A stretch of 64,000 nucleotides of DNA from Blautia parvula (GCF_020215665.1 NZ_CP084061.1:1736001-1800000), one strand, 5' to 3'. Shown: positions 42,555 to 52,058, numbered from the stretch's first letter. Translations and numbers: made by a program. The notes: generated by a model not told the origin, from the sequence alone.

Positions 42555-43985
42555 TCACATTACCAAGCCGCATACCACATACAGCACCGTAGCAATCGCC
42601 GCCGTCACCAGTGCGTAGGGAAGCTGTGTCTTCACATGCGAGAACAAGTCCGTGCCCACCGACATGGAGGACAGAATGGTGGTATCTGATATAGGAGAAC
42701 AGTGGTCTCCGAAAATACCTCCTGAAACAACCGCTCCGATTGCCAGCAGAATATTGGAATCCATGGCAACCGCCATTGGAATGGCAATAGGCATCATAAT
42801 GGAGAACGTTCCCCAGCTTGTACCTGTACTGAATGCCATAACTGCACCCAACAGGAAAATGATAGCAGGTCCGAAGGCTCCGCTGACTTTTCCTCCGATC
42901 AGGCTGGCAAGGAAGGTACCGGTACCCAGTGTCTTGATCACACCGCCGATGGCAAATGCCAGAACCAGCAGGATGACAAGTGTGAGCATATTGCTGACAC
43001 CTTTCAGCACATAATCCCCAAACTGTTTTCCGGTCATGATCTTCTGTCTTGTGTAGAGCATACCCATAACAAGCAGTGTAATGGTAACTGCATAGAGGAT
43101 GGATGTGGTTCCGTCACCCTCTGTGATATTTCCTTTTCCTGTGACCAGCAGGCCGATGAAGGTACCGCCGATCAGCACGATAAGCGGAAGCATCATGTTC
43201 CACTTGTTCTCCTTGCCCGGCTCTACCAGCTCATCAAATCCTTCACTGTCGTTTAACAGAGGAACCACTCCGTCATCGTACAGCTTGCCTGTCTTCTGCA
43301 CACGCTCCTCAGCTTTCTTCATAGGGCCCCAGTCTTTTCCGCTCAGTATGTAGAACAATACCATAACGAGAGACACAATACTGTAGAACTGGAACGGAAG
43401 ACTCCGGATCAGAAGATTCATAGGGTCTCCGGCGATAACGCCGGCAGTGATCTCCGCCCCGATCAGTCCCATGAGCATGGCACCCCAGGAGTTCAGCGGA
43501 ATAATGGCATTGATGGGCGCTGACGTGGAGTCACAGATATAAGCCAGCTTTTCTCTGGAAACTTTATATTTGTCGATCAGCGGTCTTGTCACAACGCCGG
43601 TGAACATGATACTTAAAAGGCCGTCAATGAAAATAATGACACCGATAATATAGGCGATCATCATAGCCATCTTTTTACTTCTCACTTTATTCCCCTGCTC
43701 AGTCAGATACGTCACAAAGCCATTGACGCCGCCTGACACACGCACCAGTATTACAAATGCGCCCATCAGCGTGGTAAACAAAAACGTTTTCAGATTTCCG
43801 GTATCTGCACATACATTTAGAATCTGGTTCACCAGCTCATTTACAGCGGTGATGGGATTCCACCCGCACAGAATCAGTTCTCCGGAAAAAATACCGATCA
43901 AAAGAGCAAGCGCCACCTTACGAAACGCAATGGCAAATGCAATGGCAATGATCGGCGGAATTAATGTCAAAAATCCATAATCCAT
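42555..43985 (-). CDS. NhaC family Na+/H+ antiporter-type transporter
   Basis: This 476-residue inner-membrane protein has about twelve segments. NhaC-family features include IIFIDGLLSIMFTGVVTRPLIDKYKVSREKLAYICDSTSAPINAIIPLNSWGAM, GTSWGTFSIMMPIAIPMA and GGIFGDHCSPISDTTILSS. Several NhaC relatives transport amino or organic acids rather than only Na+. It is the third gene after RidA and a D-cysteine desulfhydrase, with 21 bases between, so uptake of the substrate of that enzyme is a reasonable inference. AGGAGG precedes the ATG. Confidence 0.92.
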   Translation of the reverse strand: MDYGFLTLIPPIIAIAFAIAFRKVALALLIGIFSGELILCGWNPITAVNELVNQILNVCADTGNLKTFLFTTLMGAFVILVRVSGGVNGFVTYLTEQGNKVRSKKMAMMIAYIIGVIIFIDGLLSIMFTGVVTRPLIDKYKVSREKLAYICDSTSAPINAIIPLNSWGAMLMGLIGAEITAGVIAGDPMNLLIRSLPFQFYSIVSLVMVLFYILSGKDWGPMKKAEERVQKTGKLYDDGVVPLLNDSEGFDELVEPGKENKWNMMLPLIVLIGGTFIGLLVTGKGNITEGDGTTSILYAVTITLLVMGMLYTRQKIMTGKQFGDYVLKGVSNMLTLVILLVLAFAIGGVIKTLGTGTFLASLIGGKVSGAFGPAIIFLLGAVMAFSTGTSWGTFSIMMPIAIPMAVAMDSNILLAIGAVVSGGIFGDHCSPISDTTILSSMSVGTDLFSHVKTQLPYALVTAAIATVLYVVCGLVM

Positions 43986-44006
43986 AGTATTCCCTCCTCT
44001 TTTGTG

Positions 44007-44993
44007 TCAATACTGGGCAAACAAAGAGCCAAACCCTCCTGTATGCAGGTAACAGACAGGCCCCTTTGCTTTCCCCTTTCCCAACCAGTCCCTCATGCCG
44101 ACCAGGACTTTACTGTTGTAGATATTTTCAATGAAAATACCCTCTGCCCTGGCAAATTCAAAAATCTCCCGGGCACTTTCGCTGGTATTTACGCCCCAGC
44201 CCCGGCCCCGGAAACCGTCCTCAATACTGCAGAGTTCTTCCACGGATTTCCCTGCAGGGATTCCGGTTATAGCCTCCACTTCCCGCACAGTGTCCGCAAT
44301 GTGTTTCTTCAGGTTTTCCCTGTCGTCCTCCACACTCACGATCACGATCCGGAAGGGATTTCCCATAACTGCATTTCCATACACCAGCCCTGCTGCCACA
44401 CCGCCGTTACCACCCGGTGCGAAGATTGTCATGCCGGTGATTCCCTGTGCCTGGCACTGTTTCATAAGCTCCGGTACGGCTGCCGTATAGCCCAGAGCGC
44501 CTCTTCCCGTGGTAGCCCCGTTTCTCACTACATAGGGATTTCTCCCCTCTCTGCGGTATTTTTCAAAAAGCTCCTCCACAAAGGCATTGCGTGCGTCAGA
44601 ATCCACGTCCCCGAGAAAATGGGATTTCACCCCGAGAATCTGATTCAGCAGCAGATTTCCTTGCTTCTTCTCCGGCTCGGTGCCATTGTGAACCAGTTCA
44701 CAGTCCAGTCCCACTTTCGCGCAGGCTGCAGCTGTCAGGGTACACAGGTTTGACTGGGCAGGTCCTGCAGCCAGAATCACTTTACTGCCCTCTTTTACTG
44801 CCTCTCCCAGTATGTATTCCAGGCTTCTGATCTTGTTGCCGCCGGGGCCTATGCCTGTCATATCATCACGTTTGATATAGATCTTTGGACAGCCCCACTG
44901 CTCTTCCAGCCTGTGCAGACGGTGAAGCGGCGTGGGAGCGGGCATCAGCGGTACGCGTTCTGTCTTCTCCAAAAAAGTCTCCAGCAAATGCAT
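44007..44993 (-). CDS. dcyD: D-cysteine desulfhydrase / ACC deaminase family PLP enzyme
   Basis: This 328-residue fold-type II PLP enzyme has the PLP lysine in GPGGNKIRSLEYILGEA (about residue 53), the preceding IYIKRDDMTG, AAGPAQSNLCTLTAAACAKVG, and the phosphate-binding FAPGGNGGVAAGL. The family includes D-cysteine desulfhydrase, which yields pyruvate, H2S and ammonia, and ACC deaminase. RidA upstream would clear the 2-aminoacrylate intermediate, and a DauR-type regulator diverges, so a D-amino acid substrate (D-cysteine or similar) is favoured. ATG 44993 has GGGGG upstream. Confidence 0.85.
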   Translation of the reverse strand: MHLLETFLEKTERVPLMPAPTPLHRLHRLEEQWGCPKIYIKRDDMTGIGPGGNKIRSLEYILGEAVKEGSKVILAAGPAQSNLCTLTAAACAKVGLDCELVHNGTEPEKKQGNLLLNQILGVKSHFLGDVDSDARNAFVEELFEKYRREGRNPYVVRNGATTGRGALGYTAAVPELMKQCQAQGITGMTIFAPGGNGGVAAGLVYGNAVMGNPFRIVIVSVEDDRENLKKHIADTVREVEAITGIPAGKSVEELCSIEDGFRGRGWGVNTSESAREIFEFARAEGIFIENIYNSKVLVGMRDWLGKGKAKGPVCYLHTGGFGSLFAQY

Positions 44994-45011
44994 GCTTCCA
45001 TTCCCCCTTTT

Positions 45012-45383
45012 CTAACGCTCGGCGATCACCTCGACTTCACAGAGCACACCCTTTGGCAGCGTCTTAACCGCAACACAGGAGCGCGCCGGATTGGTGGTAA
45101 AGTATTTTGCGTAAACTTCATTAAATGCCGCAAAATCCTTCATGTCCGCAAGAAAACAAGTCGTCTTGATCACTTTTTCAAAACTGCTTCCGCCTGCTGC
45201 AAGCACGGCACCTACATTTTCAATAGACTGCTTTGCCTGAGCGGTGATCTCCGCCTCCACTACCTGGCCGGTAGCCGGGTCAATGGGTATCTGACCTGAA
45301 GTGAACAAAAGTTCATTTGTCTTCATTCCCTGTGAGTATGGGCCGATTGCGGCCGGTGCTTTTTCTGTACTGATGATTTCCAT
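45012..45383 (-). CDS. ridA: RidA family enamine/imine deaminase
   Basis: This 123-residue RidA protein hydrolyses reactive 2-aminoacrylate and other enamines released by PLP enzymes. Signature segments are APAAIGPYSQG, FTSGQIPIDPATGQ, NVGAVLAAGGSSFEKVIKTTCFLADM and NPARSCVAVKTLPKGVLCEVEVIA; the catalytic Arg is in PARS. It is the first gene of the operon with the D-cysteine desulfhydrase 18 bases downstream, a natural functional pair. Confidence 0.95.
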   Translation of the reverse strand: MEIISTEKAPAAIGPYSQGMKTNELLFTSGQIPIDPATGQVVEAEITAQAKQSIENVGAVLAAGGSSFEKVIKTTCFLADMKDFAAFNEVYAKYFTTNPARSCVAVKTLPKGVLCEVEVIAER

Positions 45384-45433
45384 AATTTCAGTCCCCCATT
45401 CCTCTGTCGTTTTATCATATTAAAGAGTATATC

Positions 45434-45503
45434 ACTAAACTATTTTTTAGTCAATAGTTATTTTTTCATTCTTTCATCATTTTGACTGAAATATTTTTCA
45501 GTC
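45434..45503. promoter_or_regulatory. Two dyads between ridA and the DauR-type gene
   Basis: Dyad 1 is ACTAAA-N6-TTTAGT (45434-45451). Dyad 2 is GACTGAAA-TATT-TTTCAGTC (45484-45503), with perfect 8-bp arms. The half-sites are related (ACTRAA). Their place in the divergent promoter region suggests operators for the regulator encoded at 45558. Confidence 0.55.
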
Positions 45504-45557
45504 CAGGTTGCGTTTCCCCCGTAAAAAAGTTATAATGGGTAAAAGGAGGATTTTACC

Positions 45558-46220
45558 ATGAATTACCTTACCCTGACAGAAACAGACAAAGCTATTTTGG
45601 AATCATATAAGACAGTCCTGGACGGACTTGCAGAATATTTAGGCGATGGATATGAACTGATTCTTCACAGTCTGGAGAATCTGGAGCACTCCGTCATCAA
45701 GATCATCAACGGCCACTATACCGGACGCGTGGAGGGCGCCCCCATCACGGACCTTGCTTTAAAAATGCTGGATAATATCCGTCAGAAAAAGGAGCCCGCG
45801 GCCCTGTGTTATTTTAATAAGAAAAACGGAAACACATTAAAATCCGCTACCATCCCTATCCTGGGGGAAAAGAAGCGCATCATCGGCCTTCTCTGCATCA
45901 ATTTTCACACAGAGGTGTCCTTCGCCAGCATCCTGGCAAGCTTCACCCCTGCAAACAGCATTGTCCCCGGTGTGACAGAGACCTTCAGCGACAATGTGGA
46001 CGACCTGATCACCTCTGCACTGGACGAGGCCAAAAACAAAGTATACGCCAATCCTCTGATCTCCACCACCAATAAAAATAAGGAGATCATTCATCTCCTG
46101 TACGAAAAAGGTATCTTTAATATGAAGGACGCAGTCATTAAGGCGGCGGAAAGCCTTGGCATCTCTAAAAACACCGTCTACCTTCATCTGCGGAATCTGG
46201 AAAAAGAAAACAGCAATTAA
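45558..46220 (+). CDS. YheO/DauR-type transcriptional regulator
   Basis: This 220-residue protein has a YheO-like PAS domain (about 15-130: ILESYKTVLDGLAEYLGDGYELILHSLENLEHSVIKIINGHYTGR; IGLLCINFHTEVSF) and a C-terminal HTH_22 domain (NKEIIHLLYEKGIFNMKDAVIKAAESLGISKNTVYLHLRNLEKE). DauR of Pseudomonas, of this architecture, controls D-arginine use. AGGAGG precedes the ATG. It is divergent from ridA-dcyD-nhaC and probably controls that operon through the dyads in between. Confidence 0.9.
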   Translation: MNYLTLTETDKAILESYKTVLDGLAEYLGDGYELILHSLENLEHSVIKIINGHYTGRVEGAPITDLALKMLDNIRQKKEPAALCYFNKKNGNTLKSATIPILGEKKRIIGLLCINFHTEVSFASILASFTPANSIVPGVTETFSDNVDDLITSALDEAKNKVYANPLISTTNKNKEIIHLLYEKGIFNMKDAVIKAAESLGISKNTVYLHLRNLEKENSN

Positions 46221-46252
46221 AAAGCGCCGGACAGAAACGATCTCTGTCCGGC
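46218..46252 (-). terminator. Terminator of the DUF445 operon
   Basis: The 10-bp perfect stem GCCGGACAGA/TCTGTCCGGC (46226-46235, 46243-46252) is followed on the minus strand by a T run. It overlaps the last bases of the convergent regulator gene. Confidence 0.8.
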
Positions 46253-46275
46253 ACACTATTCTCAGGCCGCCCTCC

Positions 46276-47175
46276 CTACAGAAGCAGATTCAGCAGTCCA
46301 ATGACAAACCCGATCAATGCTCCCAGATTGATGACAGCATTCAGCTCTTTCTTCATAATAGACATGAGGATGTTCTCCACTTCCAGCACATCCATACCGT
46401 TTACCTTCTCCTCTACTACTTTGGCGATCTGGAACTGTTCCGCCAGCTCTCCTGCTTTGTCACCTACAAATTTTACATAGATGCTCTCCACCAGGCCACG
46501 GATTCTCTCCTCGCCCAGAGGGATGGATTCCACAATCTCACTGACTTTACGGCTTTCCACAGCCGCGATCTCTCCTACCACAACCGGATGGATCTTGTCA
46601 TGGCCGTTCTCACGGATGTAATCCCCCACCTTTCTGCCGATGGGTTCTGCAATGGAGTTGATCAGATCATCTGTAAGGAACATGGACACCATGGAGCCCT
46701 GGAATTTCTGCTTCACTTCTTTGGCACCCTCCTCCGCAATGATGGAGCCCACATCCAGCTTATTAAGCCCCTCTGTGATGCGTTCTGTGATAAAATTTTC
46801 CAGCTTCTCCCGCATGGCCTCATAGTCGTCCTGCTCCACATAGTGCTGCAGGAACCCCTCTACTGTGTCATCGCTTTTCTGCACCTTCTGGATACCCTCG
46901 CTGATACGGCCCACAATGGTATTCTTCACACCATCGGACAGCAGCATGTCCTCCAGATCCTGCTTTGTGATCAGATGGTCGCCCACCGCGCTTCCCAAAG
47001 CCTTTGCCAGCCTGCTTTTTCCTCTCGGAATGATGCCCGGCGTAAAGGGCAGGGTCCAGTTTCCGATCTTCACCGGATACAGGGGACGAAACAACATTTT
47101 CACTGCAATATAGTTTGTACAGTAGCCGATGACCGCCCCGATGAGCGGCCCGGCAAGTAAACGTAAAAAGTTCAT
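46276..47175 (-). CDS. DUF445 family membrane protein
   Basis: This 299-residue protein has membrane segments at each end (LAGPLIGAVIGYCTNYIAVKML; LGALIGFVIGLLNLLL) and a long helical middle. The N-terminal GYCTNYIAVKMLFRPLYPVKIGNWTLPFTPGIIPRGKSRLAKALG is the DUF445 (YheB-like) hallmark. It starts 11 bases after the L-cysteine desulfidase stop. The function of the family is unknown, with envelope or sporulation links suggested in Bacillus. Confidence 0.9.
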   Translation of the reverse strand: MNFLRLLAGPLIGAVIGYCTNYIAVKMLFRPLYPVKIGNWTLPFTPGIIPRGKSRLAKALGSAVGDHLITKQDLEDMLLSDGVKNTIVGRISEGIQKVQKSDDTVEGFLQHYVEQDDYEAMREKLENFITERITEGLNKLDVGSIIAEEGAKEVKQKFQGSMVSMFLTDDLINSIAEPIGRKVGDYIRENGHDKIHPVVVGEIAAVESRKVSEIVESIPLGEERIRGLVESIYVKFVGDKAGELAEQFQIAKVVEEKVNGMDVLEVENILMSIMKKELNAVINLGALIGFVIGLLNLLL

Positions 47176-47186
47176 TTGTATCCCTT

Positions 47187-48467
47187 CTATTCGTTATGTT
47201 CTATCATAATTTTCAGTATCTCTTTGTCTGTCTGCTTCATGCCTTCCTTGCCTATGTATCCCACACAACTGATGGTCTCAGGCGTATCCTCCTGCAGAAT
47301 ACCCGTATAGGGGGCATAGACTTTGTTCTTCATTGCCAGGTTATGTGCCATAATGGCTGCATCCAGGCTGGTGGCGATCTTAGCTGCGCAGGAGATTTTC
47401 GCTCCGTCGCAGATAATCCCCGGTATATTTGCCAGCGTGTTCTCCACGGTCATTTTGATCTGGTCCAGGGTCCCGCCCACCATATAGGTGAGAGCCGCAC
47501 CACTGGCACAGGAGGCGGAGACTGCGCCGCAGAAGGCGGACAGCTTGCCGATATATGTCTTCTGGTATATGGTCAGAAGGTTGGAAAATACTAAGGAACG
47601 GTAAAGTGTCTCCTGGTCCACCTGCTTGATCCTGGCATAGACCACCACAGGAACAGAGGAGGCGATTCCCTGGTTGCCGGAGCCGGAATTGATGATGACC
47701 GGAAGATCGCATCCTCCCATTCTGGCCTCAGAGCCTGCCGCGGCATATGCCTTCATTTGATTTAAGGTAGTGTCAGGATAAGACTCCACCAAAAGCTTTC
47801 CAAGACCCAGGCCGTATCCGCCTTTCATTCCCTCATTGGCGATCGCCATATTGCAGGTGATCTGTCTCTCTATCAAATGCTGCACTTTGGAAAGCTCCAC
47901 CGTGTCGGCAAATTCTTTGATGTTTTCCATATTCAGGATGACTTTTCTCTCGTCTGTGTCATCGTGCTCAACTAAAGCGGCACCCTCGAGCAGCTCTTTC
48001 CCGTCTTTCCGGATGCTGGTGATGTTGGTATGTCCGTCACGGATCTCCACCACGGCGCTGTGTTCTTCGGTGTAAAGCTCCAGAATTATATGGAGTACAC
48101 TGGAACTGTCCAGGAATTCCACCTTACAGACACCTTTTTTCAGCATATCCTTTGCCTTCTCAATATCCTCGTCCGCAACATCCTCCAGGACTTCCATCTG
48201 TTTCTGTGCATTACCTCCCGCAATACCCAGAAGCACGCCGGCCTCAATACCTACCAGCCCCTTTGAATTCGGTATGGTGACACAGCGCACATTTTTGATG
48301 ATATTGCCGCTGCACTTTGCAATAACTTTTTCGGGCATTTGGCCCAGAACTTCTCTTGCCCTGGCGCCGCCGTAGGCAAGCGCGATGGGCTCTGTACACC
48401 CCATGGCCGGAACCAGCTCGGATTCCAGGATTTTAATATAATCTTCTATTATTTCATTTGTCAGCAT
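47187..48467 (-). CDS. L-cysteine desulfidase family protein (CyuA/UPF0597)
   Basis: This 426-residue iron-sulfur enzyme degrades L-cysteine to sulfide, ammonia and pyruvate in characterised relatives. Family motifs are VPAMGCTEPIALAYGGA (cluster Cys in GCTEP), GIEAGVLLGIAGGN, INSGSGNQGIASSVPV, GAVSASCASGAALTYM and IPGIICDGAKISCAAKIATS, with further conserved Cys. I chose ATG 48467 because GGGAGAGG lies 8 bases upstream. It is in a five-gene overlapping operon. Together with the D-cysteine desulfhydrase 3 kb away it makes this a cysteine-degrading neighbourhood. Confidence 0.88.
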   Translation of the reverse strand: MLTNEIIEDYIKILESELVPAMGCTEPIALAYGGARAREVLGQMPEKVIAKCSGNIIKNVRCVTIPNSKGLVGIEAGVLLGIAGGNAQKQMEVLEDVADEDIEKAKDMLKKGVCKVEFLDSSSVLHIILELYTEEHSAVVEIRDGHTNITSIRKDGKELLEGAALVEHDDTDERKVILNMENIKEFADTVELSKVQHLIERQITCNMAIANEGMKGGYGLGLGKLLVESYPDTTLNQMKAYAAAGSEARMGGCDLPVIINSGSGNQGIASSVPVVVYARIKQVDQETLYRSLVFSNLLTIYQKTYIGKLSAFCGAVSASCASGAALTYMVGGTLDQIKMTVENTLANIPGIICDGAKISCAAKIATSLDAAIMAHNLAMKNKVYAPYTGILQEDTPETISCVGYIGKEGMKQTDKEILKIMIEHNE

Positions 48468-48471
48468 TTTT

Positions 48472-49011
48472 TTAACCTCTCCCAAATAATTTTCCGCGTA
48501 AATTCCCCCACATGCGGATCAAAAAGTAATCATATGCCTTGTCAAACAGATACAGGGCAATCTGGCCTCCCAGTACAAAGACAAGCATCAGCTTTCCGGA
48601 AACCTCACCTGCAAAGAGAAGCTTCGGAAACAGAAAAAGCGCAGGCAGGTACATGATATTGAAGATCACAACCTTTCCTGCCGCAAAAATCAGCTTAGGA
48701 TTTTTCATATTCTGGTGTTTTCCCAGAAAACGCCACAGGCCCTCTATCAAAAGCACATAGACCCCCATCATGGCAAAGGTAATACAGTAGAGCTTCTGAG
48801 GCGCCAGAAGAAATCCCAGAAGCAGGGTTCCCCCGAAAAAGATGATTCCTGTCTTCAGCTCATATTCTCTCACAATGATACCCACACAGAAGGCGGCTGC
48901 CGCCAGAAAAAACAAAGTATTAAAGTCCAGAATACCGCTGAGTACGATCATAACCACTGACAAAGCCATCAGAAGGCCGGATACGGCCATTTTCTTTCCA
49001 TTTACAGGCAT
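48472..49011 (-). CDS. Small polytopic membrane protein, unknown
   Basis: This 179-residue protein has about five hydrophobic segments ([105 protein letters not shown]). The layout resembles uncharacterised clostridial integral membrane proteins. ATG 49011 has GGAGGAG 10 bases upstream and overlaps the J-domain gene stop by 10 bases. The next gene starts 4 bases later. Confidence 0.78.
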   Translation of the reverse strand: MPVNGKKMAVSGLLMALSVVMIVLSGILDFNTLFFLAAAAFCVGIIVREYELKTGIIFFGGTLLLGFLLAPQKLYCITFAMMGVYVLLIEGLWRFLGKHQNMKNPKLIFAAGKVVIFNIMYLPALFLFPKLLFAGEVSGKLMLVFVLGGQIALYLFDKAYDYFLIRMWGNLRGKLFGRG

Positions 49012-49652
49012 GGACAAAGATCTCCTCCCATACACTCACACAAACTGTCGGCGCACCACAGATCACAGCAGAAGTTTCCTGTACCACAGGAGGAACCGCC
49101 GTTGTTGGCGTAAGGACTGCCGCCGCCCTGGTAGCGCTGGCTGTTCCACTGCAGACGGTTCACCAGGTTGGAATACTCCGGATTGCCCGGTTCCATGCTG
49201 GATGCCTGCCTTGCCAGATTCAGGGCATTTACATTGTTACCCATTCCCATATTGGCTACTGCACTGAGATAATACCACTGTGCACTTCTGTTCTGTATAC
49301 GGGACAGCACATTAAGCGCCTGCTGGTACTGGCGGGCGTTCAGGTAATTGGCTGCTGCCTGAAGCTGTACATTGTCCTCGGAGGACGCGTAATTCTGCTG
49401 GCTGTAACCTGAACTGTAGCTGTTCCCTGCATTGCTGCCGTAGCCGCTCTGGTAGCCGCCGTCCCTCTCGCGCATGATCTGGTCATAAGCCTCCTGTACT
49501 TCCTTGAATTTTTCCTCTGCCAGACCTGCCAGCGGATTGTCCACATAAGAATCGGGATGGTATTTTCTGCTCAGGTCCCTGTATGCTCTCTTGATTTCGT
49601 CATTGCTGGCGTTTTGTGATACGCCCAGCACTTCATAAGGATTGTTGATCAT
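49002..49652 (-). CDS. J-domain (DnaJ-like) protein with Cys-rich tail
   Basis: This 216-residue protein has an N-terminal J domain ([33 protein letters not shown], with the HPD motif that stimulates Hsp70). A Gly/Ser/Tyr/Gln-rich linker (about 70-95) and a short TPR-like pair follow ([50 protein letters not shown]). The unusual C terminus has seven Cys in the last 25 residues ([17 protein letters not shown]), perhaps for metal binding. It overlaps the genes on both sides. Confidence 0.87.
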   Translation of the reverse strand: MINNPYEVLGVSQNASNDEIKRAYRDLSRKYHPDSYVDNPLAGLAEEKFKEVQEAYDQIMRERDGGYQSGYGSNAGNSYSSGYSQQNYASSEDNVQLQAAANYLNARQYQQALNVLSRIQNRSAQWYYLSAVANMGMGNNVNALNLARQASSMEPGNPEYSNLVNRLQWNSQRYQGGGSPYANNGGSSCGTGNFCCDLWCADSLCECMGGDLCPCL

Positions 49653-50502
49653 GGTTCTCTTTTATCTCCTGTCTTTCTTTTTTTAATTTATTATATTTTG
49701 ACCATACTCCTGAATAGATGATATTCCGAAGCAGTTCAGACTCCTTAATACAGGGAAGCTTCTCAAAGGCACCGCTGGCCTCAGCCATCATCATGAGAAG
49801 AATATTGTATACTTCCTTCTCGTAGCCTTCCCTGTCCTCCCGATAAGATTCATAGAGGGGTTTCAGCGGATTGTAGCTGCCCTTCTCCATATCCTTTTCC
49901 AGGTCATCATAGGCATCCATAATATAAATGAATTTTCCCAGATAAAAACCGAATTTTCTCAAATACTCTTCCCAGACATCCTCCCGAATCACAAAGATCT
50001 CAGCCATCAGTTCCCCGAAACAGCCAGCCACCAGATCCAGGTCTGTCTCCTGCTTCTTCTCATATTCCGAGAGCTTACGAAGCTTCATCCTAATCGCCCT
50101 GCTCTGTCTTGGGTACTCCTGACTGATTTTTCTGGCCTGTTTCTTAAACAAATGAATGCCTGTCAGTCCTTTCATGCTCTTGTCATCCTGCCAGTCATCG
50201 GCAAAATGATAAAAAGAGAGCAGAATATTCATCCCGGCACCATACTGTGTGATCTCATTTTGGAGCATGGGAATTTTCTTCACAGGGTGCACCGGGCACC
50301 TGGAGCTGATTTCCCTGGTCTCGCTCTCATAAAGAGAAGTAAGGAGTACCACCAGAAATGTCATATCATAGGTGAGTGTCATTCTCCCCCGAAATCCGTA
50401 TTCTTCATTGAGGGTCCGGCAAAGACCGCAGTAATATGCCTTGTACTGATAAAATTCTTTTACTTTCAGCTCCGGTTTATCCACCGTCACATATCCAAAC
50501 AT
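49633..50502 (-). CDS. DUF5685 family protein
   Basis: This 289-residue helical protein begins [50 protein letters not shown], the DUF5685 hallmark with its CGLC. A further Cys is in SSRCPVHP. Later [18 protein letters not shown] resembles an Asp-rich metal site of the isoprenoid-synthase type, as noted for relatives. It is the first gene of the DUF5685, J-domain, membrane protein, CyuA, DUF445 operon. Function unknown. Confidence 0.87.
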   Translation of the reverse strand: MFGYVTVDKPELKVKEFYQYKAYYCGLCRTLNEEYGFRGRMTLTYDMTFLVVLLTSLYESETREISSRCPVHPVKKIPMLQNEITQYGAGMNILLSFYHFADDWQDDKSMKGLTGIHLFKKQARKISQEYPRQSRAIRMKLRKLSEYEKKQETDLDLVAGCFGELMAEIFVIREDVWEEYLRKFGFYLGKFIYIMDAYDDLEKDMEKGSYNPLKPLYESYREDREGYEKEVYNILLMMMAEASGAFEKLPCIKESELLRNIIYSGVWSKYNKLKKERQEIKENHDQQSL

Positions 50503-50655
50503 ATGATTTAGCTGCCTTTCTCCTGCCGTTACTATTCACAGCCCTGCAAAAAACGCAGTTCTCTGAACAGCAGCATCTTGCCTGCTGCAGGTTCTTACTT
50601 CTTGACATAGTCTATATTATTATACTATAAGTTTCTGCAAAATACCATCCCCACA

Positions 50656-50684
50656 TTGACGTAACCTTATTTTTCCGATATACT
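50656..50684 (+). promoter_or_regulatory. Promoter of the alarmone synthetase gene
   Basis: TTGACG (50656-50661) and TATACT (50679-50684) are 17 bases apart, about 28 bases before the chosen start. Confidence 0.7.
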
Positions 50685-50712
50685 GAAAAAAAACATGAAA
50701 GAAGGCATATTT

Positions 50713-51399
50713 TTGCAGAAAAAAACAGAGGATATGAACATAGCTCCACAGGACTTTGACGTGCGCTTTCCTGAGCGCTTTATAAAAAATACAGATTACT
50801 ACAACTCTCTCATGATGATGTACCGCTGTGCCATACGGGAGATCCAGACCAAACTGGAAGTGCTGGATGATGAATTCTCCGTAAAATACAACCGAAATCC
50901 CATCTCCTCCATCAAGACCAGGATCAAAAAGCCCATGAGCATCTACAGCAAGCTGCAGAAACTGGGGTACGAATTTACGGAGACCAATATCCGGGAACAG
51001 TTAAACGATGTGGCCGGAATCCGCGTTATCTGCTCCTTTATAGACGATATCTACACAGTTGCCAATCTTCTGGCGGAACAGGACGATATCAAAATCCTCC
51101 GCATCAAGGATTACATCCTGAATCCCAAGTCCAACGGCTACAGAAGCTATCACATGATCGTGGAGATTCCCGTTTTCTTCGCTGAGGGAAAGACACCCAT
51201 GCGGGCTGAGGTGCAGATCCGAACCATAGGTATGGATTTCTGGGCAAGCCTGGAACACCAGCTCCGCTACAAAAAAGAACTGGGAAGCAACAAAGACCAC
51301 GAACTCATCAGTATGGAGCTTCTGGAATGCGCCCACACCATCACGGCTGTGGACAACCAGATGCAGAATATTAAAAAGATGATTGGGGAACTGAACTGA
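50713..51399 (+). CDS. Small alarmone synthetase (RelQ/YjbM-type GTP pyrophosphokinase)
   Basis: This protein of about 228 residues makes (p)ppGpp from ATP and GDP/GTP. Synthetase motifs are IKKPMSIYSKLQKLGYEFTETNIREQLNDVAGIRVIC, PKSNGYRSYHMIVEIP and AEVQIRTIGMDFWASLEHQLRYK. There is no hydrolase (HD) domain, as in small alarmone synthetases. The start is uncertain: TTG 50713 has AAGAAGG 7 bases upstream; ATG 50734 has GAGGAT close by; ATG 50695 has no ribosome site. Confidence 0.92.
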   Translation: MQKKTEDMNIAPQDFDVRFPERFIKNTDYYNSLMMMYRCAIREIQTKLEVLDDEFSVKYNRNPISSIKTRIKKPMSIYSKLQKLGYEFTETNIREQLNDVAGIRVICSFIDDIYTVANLLAEQDDIKILRIKDYILNPKSNGYRSYHMIVEIPVFFAEGKTPMRAEVQIRTIGMDFWASLEHQLRYKKELGSNKDHELISMELLECAHTITAVDNQMQNIKKMIGELN

Positions 51400-51425
51400 C
51401 AGGTTCCTCAATCATCTTTTTCTTA
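51378..51425 (+). terminator. Terminator of the alarmone synthetase gene
   Basis: A 14-bp stem GATGATTGGGGAAC / GTTCCTCAATCATC (51378-51391, 51403-51416) is followed by TTTTTCTTATTTTT. It overlaps the end of the coding region. Confidence 0.8.
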
Positions 51426-52058
51426 TTTTTGGCCGGAGACAAACTGATCAAGGAGTGTCTCGCAGGCATCATAATAGGTTGTCATCTCTTCGTCCTTCTC
51501 CATTTTAGTCCCTTCCAGGCTGCGCATGGCGACATACAGATCCTTGACAGAGGCAGGCCTGCCAATCTCTTCATAGGCGGCACAGTCTTCCACCTTGGCA
51601 AAGTCCTCCAGTTTTTCCGGGAAAACACCGGCGTCCTTGAACTTTTCAAAATTCTGCTGGCTGATAAAGAATATCATGCTGGTTCCTTCCTGCATATCCA
51701 CTGTCATTTTCGTCTGGCCTGCCGCCAGCATCTGGGGATCATATCCCTGGGCATCATCCGGAGGGAGCACATAGTTCTGGATCTGTACGTGGACTTCCCC
51801 GTCTCCGTTCAAATCCTCTGCATTGGCTTCAAAATACCCCTGCAGCGCCTGGCTGTCCTCATCCGCGATCATGTAGTCCGTGACAAAGGCAATATTGTAA
51901 TCATAATCCACTTTCCCAAGCATATCCTTGATAAACACAATGACCATAAAGAGCAGAAATGCTCCGATCAGTACGTGGAACTTATAATAGTACCAGAAAT
52001 TGTCAACTTTTTTTCTTGTTTCGTCTTTCATCTGTGGTTTCTTCATTGATTCACTCAT
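51423..52058 (-). CDS. Single-pass membrane protein, unknown
   Basis: This 211-residue protein has a short basic cytoplasmic N terminus, one membrane segment (FHVLIGAFLLFMVIVFIKDML, about 28-48) and an acidic extracytoplasmic domain. The text NFWYYYKFHVLIGAFLL is seen in many clostridial hypothetical proteins. No motif suggests a function. It is convergent with the alarmone synthetase and divergent from the MATE gene. Confidence 0.78.
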   Translation of the reverse strand: MSESMKKPQMKDETRKKVDNFWYYYKFHVLIGAFLLFMVIVFIKDMLGKVDYDYNIAFVTDYMIADEDSQALQGYFEANAEDLNGDGEVHVQIQNYVLPPDDAQGYDPQMLAAGQTKMTVDMQEGTSMIFFISQQNFEKFKDAGVFPEKLEDFAKVEDCAAYEEIGRPASVKDLYVAMRSLEGTKMEKDEEMTTYYDACETLLDQFVSGQK

